A stretch of 5,920 nucleotides of DNA from Clostridiales bacterium (lineage in GTDB: Bacteria > Bacillota > Clostridia > Oscillospirales > Oscillospiraceae), in the NCBI GenBank assembly GCA_021205375.1, contig JAJPXR010000097.1:1-5920 (forward strand), written 5' to 3'. This document shows, one piece after another, positions 1 through 5,871 of this stretch (within the stretch, counting starts at the first letter, position 1; each line of letters starts with the position of its first letter). The position numbers and the translations under genes are program-made. Below the pieces are notes generated by a model. That model was not told where the DNA came from, did no database searches, and saw only the letters and a list, made by a program, of their open reading frames with translations.

Positions 1-43
1 ACCAGCAAAATCCCCCAAAACTAAAACGAAACGGACTGATTTT

Positions 44-1951
44 ATGCCCGACCTGACCATTTACGATTCCCGCGACCTGCGCTGTAAAGAGCCTTACGGC
101 GCGGTCCCCGCGGGGACCCAGGTGCGCTTTACCCTCCGCCCGGCCCGGGCAGAGGGCTTTTCCCGTGCGTCCCTGACCGCCTACTTTGAGTTTGACAACA
201 ACCGGATGGTCACGCTGCCCATGCCCTGGACGGGCACCGACCTGGGCCGGGACGAGTTCACCTGCACCCTGGACACCGGGGACTATGTGGGTCTGGTGTG
301 GTACACCTTCCAGTTGGAAGGACTGGACGGGCGGAAAAAGCAGCTTCGCACCTACCAGCTCACCGTCTACGATGGCGAGGACCAGGTGCCGGACTGGTTC
401 GGCAAGGGGATGTGCTATCAAATCTTCCCCGACCGGTTCTTCCGCACGGAAATTCCCGACCCCGCCGGTTTGGTGGGGGGCCGCAGCGTCCACCAGAACT
501 GGGACGAGGAACCCCTCTACAAGCCCATCGGCAAGACCGAGCGGGGCATGGACATCTGCAACCGGGACTTCTTCGGCGGCAACCTGAAGGGCGTGGAGGC
601 CAAGCTGGACTATCTCGCCGGGCTGGGGGTGGAGACCATTTACTTCTGTCCCATCTTCGAGGCGTCGGAAAACCACCGCTACGGCACCGCCGATTACAGC
701 CGGGTGGACCCCATGCTGGGCACCAACGAGGATTTTACCCACCTGTGTGACGAGGCCCACAAGCGGGGTATCAAAATCATCCTGGACGGCGTGTTCAACC
801 ACACCGGCTATGTTTCCCGGTACTTCAACGGGGATGGGTTCTACAAAGAGCCGGGGGCGGTGCAGTCCAAGGACTCCCCTTACTACGACTGGTTCGACTG
901 GAAGGAGTGGCCGGACAAGTACGAGAGTTGGTGGGGCATTTACTCCCTGCCCGCCGTCCGGGAGGACTGCCAGGGCTACCGGGATTTCATCTTCGCCGGG
1001 AAGGACTCCGTGGTGCGGCGGTGGCTCCGGGCGGGAGCCGACGGCTGGCGGCTGGACGTGGCCGACGAGCTGCCCGACGACTTCGTCAACGGCATCCACC
1101 AGGCGGCGCGGGAGGAAAACCCCAACGCCATCGTCATTGGCGAGGTCTGGGAGGATGGCTCCACCAAGATCGCCTACGGCGTTCGCCGCCATCACCTGCT
1201 GGGCTACCATTTGGACGGCCTGATGAATTACCCCTTCCGAACCGCGCTGCTCAACTTCCTGCTCCACGGCGACGGGGCGGGGTTCAAGTATAGCATGGAG
1301 GACCTGCGGGAAAACTATCCTCCTTCCGCCTTCTATTCCGCCATGAACGCCCTGGGCACCCACGACACCCTGCGGATTTTGACCTACCTGGGGGTGGGCA
1401 GCGAGCGGCAGGACCAGAGCAAGGACTGGCGGGCGGGCTACGAGATGTCCCCCAGAGAGCGGGCCGGCGGCATGGAGCTGCTAAAGCTGGGACTGTTGGT
1501 GCTGTTCGCCTTCCCCGGCGCGCCTACGGTGTTCTACGGGGACGAGGCGGGCATGACCGGCTTTGAGGACCCCTTCAACCGGCGGCCCTACCCCTGGGGC
1601 CGGGAGGATAAGGAGCTTGTGGCCTACAGCGCCAAGCTGGGCAACTACCGCAAGACCAGCCGCCCCCTCCGGCAGGGGGACATCCGCTGGGGCACCTGCG
1701 GGGAGTGTCTGGTGTCCTTCGTCCGCCGGGCGGCGGGGGAGAGCGTGGCCGTGGCGGTGAGCAACGCCCGGACCCGGACCATTGTGGAGCTGCCCTGGGG
1801 CCACGTCCAGGCGGTGAACGTGTTCACCGGCGAGCGTTATCTGGCCATGAACGGCAAACTGCGGCTGACCCTGCCGCCCAGAGGGGGGATCTTGCTGGAG
1901 AGCGCCCCAGAGGGCGAAAAAATCGGCAAAATCACCAAAAAAATTCCCTGA
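44..1951 (+). CDS. GH13 family alpha-glucanase (neopullulanase / cyclomaltodextrinase / alpha-amylase type), cytoplasmic
   Basis: This 635-residue enzyme hydrolyses alpha-glucosidic bonds in starch-derived maltodextrins, probably including branched or cyclic ones. An N-terminal beta-sandwich domain (about residues 1-112) precedes the catalytic barrel, which opens at YQIFPDRF (125-132). The conserved GH13 regions are visible: DGVFNH (248-253), GWRLDVADE (334-342, nucleophile D338), GEVWE (366-370, acid/base E367) and GTHDT (438-442, transition-state stabiliser D441). FYGDEAG (497-503) and NRRPYPWG (512-519) follow. A C-terminal beta domain covers about 545-620. The segment WWGIYSLPAV (296-305) occupies the place of the neopullulanase MPKL-type fifth region. 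No signal peptide or anchor is present, so it likely acts on imported oligosaccharides. The ATG at 44 has only a weak Shine-Dalgarno. The lysine-rich tail (EKIGKITKKIP) is encoded by A-rich DNA next to the following promoter. The fold and catalytic class are certain; exact specificity and GH13 subfamily (13_20 or 13_39 like) are inference. Confidence 0.93.
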   Translation: MPDLTIYDSRDLRCKEPYGAVPAGTQVRFTLRPARAEGFSRASLTAYFEFDNNRMVTLPMPWTGTDLGRDEFTCTLDTGDYVGLVWYTFQLEGLDGRKKQLRTYQLTVYDGEDQVPDWFGKGMCYQIFPDRFFRTEIPDPAGLVGGRSVHQNWDEEPLYKPIGKTERGMDICNRDFFGGNLKGVEAKLDYLAGLGVETIYFCPIFEASENHRYGTADYSRVDPMLGTNEDFTHLCDEAHKRGIKIILDGVFNHTGYVSRYFNGDGFYKEPGAVQSKDSPYYDWFDWKEWPDKYESWWGIYSLPAVREDCQGYRDFIFAGKDSVVRRWLRAGADGWRLDVADELPDDFVNGIHQAAREENPNAIVIGEVWEDGSTKIAYGVRRHHLLGYHLDGLMNYPFRTALLNFLLHGDGAGFKYSMEDLRENYPPSAFYSAMNALGTHDTLRILTYLGVGSERQDQSKDWRAGYEMSPRERAGGMELLKLGLLVLFAFPGAPTVFYGDEAGMTGFEDPFNRRPYPWGREDKELVAYSAKLGNYRKTSRPLRQGDIRWGTCGECLVSFVRRAAGESVAVAVSNARTRTIVELPWGHVQAVNVFTGERYLAMNGKLRLTLPPRGGILLESAPEGEKIGKITKKIP

Positions 1952-1954
1952 AAT

Positions 1955-1975
1955 TTTGCTTTACAAACAAGCAAA
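1955..1975. repeat. Inverted repeat over the -35 element of the rubrerythrin promoter
   Basis: Perfect 7-bp arms, TTTGCTT (1955-1961) and AAGCAAA (1969-1975), flank a 7-bp centre and enclose the -35 hexamer. There is no T-run after the second arm, so it does not look like a terminator for the upstream amylase gene. It could be an operator for a repressor, or chance in AT-rich DNA. No regulator can be named from the sequence. Confidence 0.4.
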
Positions 1976-1988
1976 GGTCTGCTATAAT
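1960..1988 (+). promoter_or_regulatory. Sigma-A-type promoter of the rubrerythrin-rubredoxin operon
   Basis: The -35 hexamer TTTACA (1960-1965) and a perfect -10 TATAAT (1983-1988) are separated by 17 bp. TGC immediately before the -10 gives an extended -10. A start near 1995 would leave a leader of about 65 nt before the rubrerythrin ATG. A-tracts at the end of the preceding amylase gene (about 1918-1943) lie where an UP element would sit. This is seen directly in the sequence; transcription itself is inferred. Confidence 0.85.
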
Positions 1989-1996
1989 ACGCTTAT

Positions 1997-2011
1997 CAGG
2001 AATAATTCTTA
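1997..2011. promoter_or_regulatory. Candidate PerR-like operator at the rubrerythrin transcription start
   Basis: The core GAATAATTC (2000-2008) is a perfect palindrome about a central A. It matches the core of Fur-family PerR boxes of the form TTAGAATNATTCTAA: 10 of the 14 defined positions agree over 1997-2011, with the mismatches in the outer arms. It sits about 10 bp downstream of the -10, over the expected start site, where a bound repressor would block initiation. PerR control of reverse rubrerythrin genes is established in Clostridium acetobutylicum; applying it here is inference. Confidence 0.4.
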
Positions 2012-2046
2012 ATTGCGCCGCCTGATGCGCGACATCAATTAACAAT

Positions 2047-2051
2047 GGAGG
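2047..2051 (+). promoter_or_regulatory. Ribosome binding site that fixes the rubrerythrin start at 2060
   Basis: GGAGG lies 8 nt before the ATG at 2060. An earlier in-frame ATG at 2045 overlaps this Shine-Dalgarno (ATGGAGG) and would add MEDIT to the protein. It has no purine-rich site of its own at proper distance, and the family's proteins begin at about MxKFVC, so 2060 is the real start. Confidence 0.85.
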
Positions 2052-2059
2052 ATATTACT

Positions 2060-2608
2060 ATGGCAAAGTTTGTATGTCAGGTCTGTGGTTACGTTTACGA
2101 GGGCGAGGCTCTCCCCGAAGGGTTCCGCTGCCCCCTGTGCAAGGCTCCCGCGTCCAAGTTCACCAAGATGGAGGGTGAGATGAACTGGGCCGCCGAGCAT
2201 GTCATCGGCGTGGCTTCTGACGCCCCCGAAGAGATCAAGGAAGGTCTGCGGGAGAACTTCAACGGCGAGTGCACCGAGGTCGGTATGTATCTGGCCATGG
2301 CCCGCGCCGCTCACCGCGAGGGCTATCCTGAGATCGGCCTGTACTGGGAGAAGGCCGCCTATGAAGAGGCCGAGCACGCTGCCAAGTTCGCCGAGCTGCT
2401 GGGCGAGGTCGTCTCTCCGTCCACCAAGGAGAACCTGACCGTCCGTGTGGAGGCCGAGAACGGCGCCACCGCCGGTAAGACCGAACTGGCGAAGAAGGCC
2501 AAGGAGCTGGGCCTGGACGCCATCCACGACACCGTCCACGAGATGGCCCGCGACGAGGCCCGCCACGGCAAGGCGTTCGCCGGTCTGCTGGAGCGGTATT
2601 TCGGCTAA
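2060..2608 (+). CDS. Reverse rubrerythrin (N-terminal rubredoxin domain plus diiron ferritin-like domain), peroxidase
   Basis: This 182-residue cytoplasmic protein reduces hydrogen peroxide, and in this subclass possibly O2, to water with electrons from rubredoxin or an NADH:rubredoxin reductase. It carries the rubredoxin domain first: C6-x2-C9 and C24-x2-C27 bind one Fe(SCys)4. This is the reverse of classical rubrerythrin, where that domain is C-terminal. The four-helix diiron domain starts near residue 42. Likely ligands are E70, E103-x-x-H106, one or both of E131/E133, and E166-x-x-H169. I could not confidently place a counterpart of the extra peroxide-switching glutamate of classical rubrerythrin. 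Length is normal for the Clostridium acetobutylicum type (rbr3/hsp21-like). It is the first gene of an operon with rubredoxin, starting 49 bp downstream. Arginine codons shift towards CGC/CGT compared with the CGG-rich amylase, as expected for a highly expressed gene. Confidence 0.95.
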   Translation: MAKFVCQVCGYVYEGEALPEGFRCPLCKAPASKFTKMEGEMNWAAEHVIGVASDAPEEIKEGLRENFNGECTEVGMYLAMARAAHREGYPEIGLYWEKAAYEEAEHAAKFAELLGEVVSPSTKENLTVRVEAENGATAGKTELAKKAKELGLDAIHDTVHEMARDEARHGKAFAGLLERYFG

Positions 2609-2641
2609 GCTGCCAATTGATTTATCATTCACTAAAAAAAT

Positions 2642-2650
2642 GGAGGAGGA
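2642..2650 (+). promoter_or_regulatory. Ribosome binding site that fixes the rubredoxin start at 2658
   Basis: GGAGGAGGA ends 7 nt before the ATG at 2658. As in the rubrerythrin gene, an in-frame ATG (2640) overlaps the Shine-Dalgarno and would add MEEEPI. The strong, well-spaced site and the usual rubredoxin N-terminus (MKYVC) favour 2658. Confidence 0.85.
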
Positions 2651-2657
2651 ACCCATT

Positions 2658-2810
2658 ATGAAGTACGTTTGTCTCTGTGGTTACGAGTACGATCCCGCCG
2701 TTGGCGATCCCGATAACGGCGTCGCCCCCGGCACCGCCTGGGAGGACCTGCCTGAGGATTGGGTTTGCCCCATCTGCGGCCTGGAGAAGGACAATTTCGA
2801 GGCTCAGTAA
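2658..2810 (+). CDS. Rubredoxin with an unusual CXC N-terminal knuckle
   Basis: This 50-residue cytoplasmic electron carrier holds one iron in four cysteine thiolates and very likely donates electrons to the rubrerythrin encoded just upstream. The family core is plain: GDPDNGVAPGTAWEDLPEDW (16-35) followed by CPICG (37-41). The second knuckle, C37-x2-C40, is canonical, and so is the 29-residue gap from C7 to C37. The first knuckle is odd: it reads C5-L6-C7-G8-Y9 (codons TGT CTC TGT GGT TAC at 2670-2684), one residue short of the usual CxxCGY. All four cysteines remain, the frame is intact and the rest is textbook, so this is not a pseudogene signature. The shorter loop may alter cluster geometry or redox potential, or be a lineage-specific variant. 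It is the second gene of the operon and is followed 21 bp later by a strong terminator. Confidence 0.93.
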   Translation: MKYVCLCGYEYDPAVGDPDNGVAPGTAWEDLPEDWVCPICGLEKDNFEAQ

Positions 2811-2831
2811 CGGAATCACGTATAAGCTCAA

Positions 2832-2866
2832 GGGGCTGGCCACATGGTCAGCCCCGTTTGTTTTGT
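2832..2866 (+). terminator. Rho-independent terminator of the rubrerythrin-rubredoxin operon
   Basis: A 10-bp stem (2832-2841 pairing with 2846-2855; GGGGCTGGCC against GGTCAGCCCC, with one G-U pair) has a 4-nt loop ACAT. It is followed by a T-rich tail, GTTTGTTTTG (2856-2865). It lies 21 bp after the rubredoxin stop codon. Confidence 0.92.
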
Positions 2867-2913
2867 ATAATTTGTGATAAAACTGTAAAATCATACGCTT
2901 GTTTACGGGAAAG

Positions 2914-2927
2914 CGGTTTTCAAACCG
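2914..2927. repeat. Inverted repeat over the -35 element of the purB promoter
   Basis: CGGTTT (2914-2919) and AAACCG (2922-2927) are perfect 6-bp arms around TC, and they cover the -35 hexamer. The position suits a repressor operator, but a dyad this short can arise by chance and I cannot assign a regulator. Confidence 0.3.
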
Positions 2928-2945
2928 GCGCGGGGGTGTTATAAT
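2917..2945 (+). promoter_or_regulatory. Sigma-A-type promoter of purB
   Basis: The -10 hexamer TATAAT (2940-2945) is perfect and has an extended TGT just before it. With a 17-bp spacer the -35 is TTTTCA (2917-2922), matching four of six consensus positions. The expected start is near 2952, giving a leader of about 77 nt. Confidence 0.8.
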
Positions 2946-2957
2946 AGAATGTAGTGT

Positions 2958-2983
2958 TTCCTTTGACTTCCCATGCAAAGGGA
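2958..2983 (+). promoter_or_regulatory. Stem-loop at the 5' end of the purB leader
   Basis: An 8-bp stem (2958-2965 with 2976-2983; core CCTTTG against CAAAGG, one G-U pair) closes a 10-nt loop. It begins only a few bases after the predicted transcription start. There is no T-run after it, so it is not a terminator. It might stabilise the mRNA 5' end. The leader is too short for a known purine riboswitch and none is recognisable. Confidence 0.35.
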
Positions 2984-3028
2984 TACCCGGCAAATAGGTT
3001 ACAACACAAAATAAAGGATGGTCCTCCC

Positions 3029-4468
3029 ATGAAAAACAACTATGAAAGTCCCCTTTCCTCCCGCTATGCCAGCCGGGAGATGCAGTATATCTTTTCCCCC
3101 GACAAAAAATTCTCCACCTGGCGCCGCCTGTGGGTGGCCCTGGCCCGGGCGGAGATGGAGCTGGGCTTGCCCGTGACCCAGGAGCAGGTGGACGAGCTGG
3201 AGGCCCACGCCGGGCCGGAATGCATCGACTACGAGGCCGCCGCCGCCTACGAGAAACAGCTCCGCCACGACGTTATGGCCCACATCCACGCCTATGGCGA
3301 CCAGTGCCCCAAGGCCATGCCCATCATCCACCTGGGCGCTACCTCCTGCTACGTGGGCGACAACACCGACATCATCCTGATGAAAGAGGCTCTGACCCTC
3401 ATCCGGGACGAGTTGGTACGGGTCATCAACAACCTGGCTAAGTTCGCGGACCAGTACAAGGACCTGCCCACCCTGGGCTATACCCACTTCCAGGCCGCCC
3501 AGTTGACCACCGTGGGCAAGCGGGCTACCCTCTGGCTCAACGAGTTCGTCATGGACCTGCATGAGGTGGAGTACCGCATTGGGGACCTGAAGCTGCTGGG
3601 CAGCAAGGGCACCACCGGCACCCAGGCGTCCTTCCTGGAGCTGTTTGAGGGCGACCACGAGAAGGTCAAGGCTGCGGAGGACAAAATCGCCAAGGAGATG
3701 GGCTTCGACGCCTGCGTCCCCGTGTCCGGCCAGACCTACAGCCGCAAGACCGACACCTTTGTGGTCAACACCCTGGCGGGCATCGCCGCCTCTGCCAGCA
3801 AGTTTGCCACCGACCTGCGGCTGCTGGCCCACATGAAGGAAATTGAGGAACCCTTCGAGAAGAACCAGATCGGCTCCTCCGCCATGCCCTACAAGCGCAA
3901 TCCCATGCGCTGCGAGCGGGTGTGCGCCCTGGCCCGGTACATCATGTGCGACGTGATGAACCCCTCTATCACCTCCTCGACCCAGTGGTTCGAGCGGACG
4001 CTGGACGACTCCGCCAACAAGCGGCTTTCCGTGCCGGAGGCGTTTTTGGCCTGCGACGCCATTCTGCGCATCTGCCAGAACATCACCGACGGCCTGGTGG
4101 TGCATGAAAAGGTCATCGAGAAGCATATCCTGGAGGAGCTGCCCTTCATGGCCTCTGAGAACATCATGATGGACGCGGTGAAGCGGGGCGGCAACCGGCA
4201 GGAGCTGCATGAGCGCATCCGGGTCCACTCCCTGGAGGCGGGTCACAACGTCAAGGACCTGGGCCTGGAAAACAACCTCATCGACCTCATCGCGACGGAC
4301 CCCCTGTTTGGCATGACCAAAGAGGAGCTGACCGCCCATCTGGAGCCCAGCCGCTACATTGGCCGCTGCCCGGAGCAGGTGACAGAGTACCTGGCCGAAG
4401 AGGTGGCCCCCATCCTGGAACGGTACGCCTCCGCCCTGGACGGCTCCACCGTAGAGCTGAGCGTCTGA
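3029..4468 (+). CDS. purB: Adenylosuccinate lyase (eukaryote-like long form)
   Basis: This cytoplasmic homotetrameric enzyme acts twice in purine synthesis: it splits SAICAR to AICAR plus fumarate, and adenylosuccinate to AMP plus fumarate. It is 479 residues long, longer than the roughly 430-residue Bacillus type. The superfamily signature GSSAMPYKRNP lies at 282-292 in the flexible catalytic loop. H80 (RHDVMAH), H153 (YTHFQAAQ), S283, K289 and E296 match known catalytic or binding positions. As I recall human ADSL, H86, H159, S289 and K295 are all offset by six, so this core aligns without gaps. WFERTLDDSAN, ELPFMASENI and GTTGTQASFLELFEGD also read like the animal enzyme. I chose ATG 3029 because an AAGGA-type site (3014-3018) precedes it and homology starts at SSRYAS. 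An upstream in-frame GTG (2954) has no ribosome binding site. No terminator follows, so the next gene may be co-transcribed. Confidence 0.97.
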   Translation: MKNNYESPLSSRYASREMQYIFSPDKKFSTWRRLWVALARAEMELGLPVTQEQVDELEAHAGPECIDYEAAAAYEKQLRHDVMAHIHAYGDQCPKAMPIIHLGATSCYVGDNTDIILMKEALTLIRDELVRVINNLAKFADQYKDLPTLGYTHFQAAQLTTVGKRATLWLNEFVMDLHEVEYRIGDLKLLGSKGTTGTQASFLELFEGDHEKVKAAEDKIAKEMGFDACVPVSGQTYSRKTDTFVVNTLAGIAASASKFATDLRLLAHMKEIEEPFEKNQIGSSAMPYKRNPMRCERVCALARYIMCDVMNPSITSSTQWFERTLDDSANKRLSVPEAFLACDAILRICQNITDGLVVHEKVIEKHILEELPFMASENIMMDAVKRGGNRQELHERIRVHSLEAGHNVKDLGLENNLIDLIATDPLFGMTKEELTAHLEPSRYIGRCPEQVTEYLAEEVAPILERYASALDGSTVELSV

Positions 4469-4513
4469 CCTTTTCCTTCCCAACCGGTCAATGGAGAGCG
4501 AGCGTGTTCCCGC

Positions 4514-4523
4514 AGAAAGGCGG
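4514..4523 (+). promoter_or_regulatory. Ribosome binding site for the GTG start at 4533
   Basis: AGAAAGGCGG ends 9 nt before GTG 4533. An in-frame TAA at 4524-4526 rules out any upstream start, and the next in-frame ATG falls inside the first membrane helix. The GTG is therefore the start. Confidence 0.7.
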
Positions 4524-4532
4524 TAATCCTTC

Positions 4533-5828
4533 GTGAAAAACCATAAATACCGTGACTATTTCATCATTGCGGGAGTGGTTCTGCTGGTGGTGGGCATCAG
4601 TCTGCTGATGTTCTTCGCCATGTTCCACTTCTCCAAGGTGCGGGCGCTGGCAGATGAGTTGGTGGGCATCCTGATGCCTTTCATCATCGGCTTCGTCATC
4701 GCTTACCTGCTGGCCCCTCTCTACAATCTGCTGGTGCGGAACCTGGAGGTATGGCTTCGGAAGCGCAAGCTCTCGCCGGAGCGGGCCAGGAAGTACGCAA
4801 CCATTTCGTCGATGCTGTTGTCCATCGTGGCGGCGCTGTGCCTGCTCAGCGGCCTGGTGGCGCTGGTGGTCCCCAGCTTCATCAACAGTTGCATAGGGAT
4901 CGTCAACTCCATGCAGACCTATATCGACCAGATCAGCCAGTGGCTGTCGGACTTTTTCGCTGACAACCCTGCTATGGCCGCAACGCTCCAGGGATATCTG
5001 GACACTGGCTCCGACCAGTTGGTGGATTGGCTGACGGATACCCTGCTGCCCAGTCTGCAAACCGTCTCCGGCAATGTGGGCAGCGGCGTGGGCAGTGTAT
5101 TCGGCGCGTTGCTCTCTGGTCTGGTGCTGATTTTCCGGGTGGCAAAAAACGCGATTCTGGGTTTTATCGTGGCTGCCTATCTGCTGATGGGCAAGGGCAG
5201 CATGATCGGCCACTGCAAACAGTTCGTCTACGGGCTTTTTCCCCTGAAAACCGCCAACTACATCGTCCACCAGTGCCGCTATATCCACCAGGTCTTTGGC
5301 GGATTCATCCGGGGCAAACTGCTGGACTCCCTGGTTATCGGCATCATCTGTTTCATCGGCACCTCGCTGCTGAGCATCCCTTATGCCCTGCTCATCAGCG
5401 TCATCATCGGCGTGACCAACATCATCCCCTTCTTCGGGCCGTTCATCGGGGCCATCCCCTGTAGCTGCCTGGTGCTACTGAACAGCCCCATCAAGTGCGT
5501 CACCTTTGTCATTTTCATCCTGGCCCTCCAGCAGTTCGACGGCAACATCCTCGGCCCCAAGATTTTGGGCGACACTACGGGCCTGTCCTCCTTCTGGGTG
5601 CTGTTCGCCATCCTGCTCTTTGGCGGGCTGTTCGGCTTCGTAGGGATGATCGTAGGCGTGCCCATCTTCGCGGTCATTTGCTCCCTGGCGGACTCCCTGC
5701 GGACAGGACAACTCAAGAAGCGCCACCTCTCCACCGACGAAGCGGACTACCTGAACCTGAAACAGGTGGATGAGCAGCCGGACGGGTCGAGGGTCTATAC
5801 CAAGATGAAGGACCCCACGAGGAAGTGA
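4533..5828 (+). CDS. AI-2E family transporter (PF01594-type polytopic membrane protein)
   Basis: This 431-residue inner-membrane protein belongs to the TqsA/PerM/YtvI-like family. Named for autoinducer-2 export, the family also includes ion antiporters and unknown transporters, so the substrate is open. Hydrophobic segments lie near 10-32, 45-68, 91-114, 189-220, 262-280, 281-309, 310-332 and 351-387. A more polar stretch (about 115-180) between the third and fourth is probably extracytoplasmic. The family core is clear: NIIPFFGPFIGAIP (296-309), QQFDGNILGPKILG (333-346, with the conserved D336), then a glycine-rich final helix, LLFGGLFGFVGMIVGVPIFA (361-380). The hydrophilic C-terminus (about 388-431) is likely cytoplasmic. 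Translation starts at GTG. The gene lies 64 bp after purB without a terminator, so it may depend on purB transcription, but no functional link to purine synthesis is evident. The family call is firm and the transported molecule unknown. Confidence 0.93.
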   Translation: MKNHKYRDYFIIAGVVLLVVGISLLMFFAMFHFSKVRALADELVGILMPFIIGFVIAYLLAPLYNLLVRNLEVWLRKRKLSPERARKYATISSMLLSIVAALCLLSGLVALVVPSFINSCIGIVNSMQTYIDQISQWLSDFFADNPAMAATLQGYLDTGSDQLVDWLTDTLLPSLQTVSGNVGSGVGSVFGALLSGLVLIFRVAKNAILGFIVAAYLLMGKGSMIGHCKQFVYGLFPLKTANYIVHQCRYIHQVFGGFIRGKLLDSLVIGIICFIGTSLLSIPYALLISVIIGVTNIIPFFGPFIGAIPCSCLVLLNSPIKCVTFVIFILALQQFDGNILGPKILGDTTGLSSFWVLFAILLFGGLFGFVGMIVGVPIFAVICSLADSLRTGQLKKRHLSTDEADYLNLKQVDEQPDGSRVYTKMKDPTRK

Positions 5829-5871
5829 GGAAATTGAGGCTTGTGTTCCCTTCTACTAACGCAAAAAAAGT

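Noticed and set aside
2023..2037. A small dyad, TGATG-CGCGA-CATCA, in the rubrerythrin leader.
   Set aside because: The arms are only 5 bp and do not cover the promoter or the ribosome binding site; chance is the simplest explanation.
2039..2656. A 205-codon open frame antisense to rubrerythrin.
   Set aside because: It is a shadow of the rubrerythrin codon bias, with no family resemblance and no credible start site.
2445..2657. An in-frame upstream extension of rubredoxin reaching into the rubrerythrin gene.
   Set aside because: It overlaps rubrerythrin in another frame and reads as Arg/Pro/Ser-rich shadow sequence; the strong Shine-Dalgarno at 2642-2650 sets the start at 2658.
2954..3028. 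A 25-residue N-terminal extension of PurB from GTG 2954.
   Set aside because: The GTG lies about 2 nt after the predicted transcription start and has no ribosome binding site; homology to the family starts just after ATG 3029.
2999..4483. A 494-codon open frame antisense to purB.
   Set aside because: It mirrors purB almost end to end, its translation has low complexity (Gly, Val, His, Leu rich) without recognisable motifs, and such frames are expected opposite GC-rich genes.
4488..5288. A 266-codon open frame antisense to the permease.
   Set aside because: Its composition (Gln/His rich) is typical of the complement of a hydrophobic membrane-protein gene; no motif or ribosome binding site supports it.
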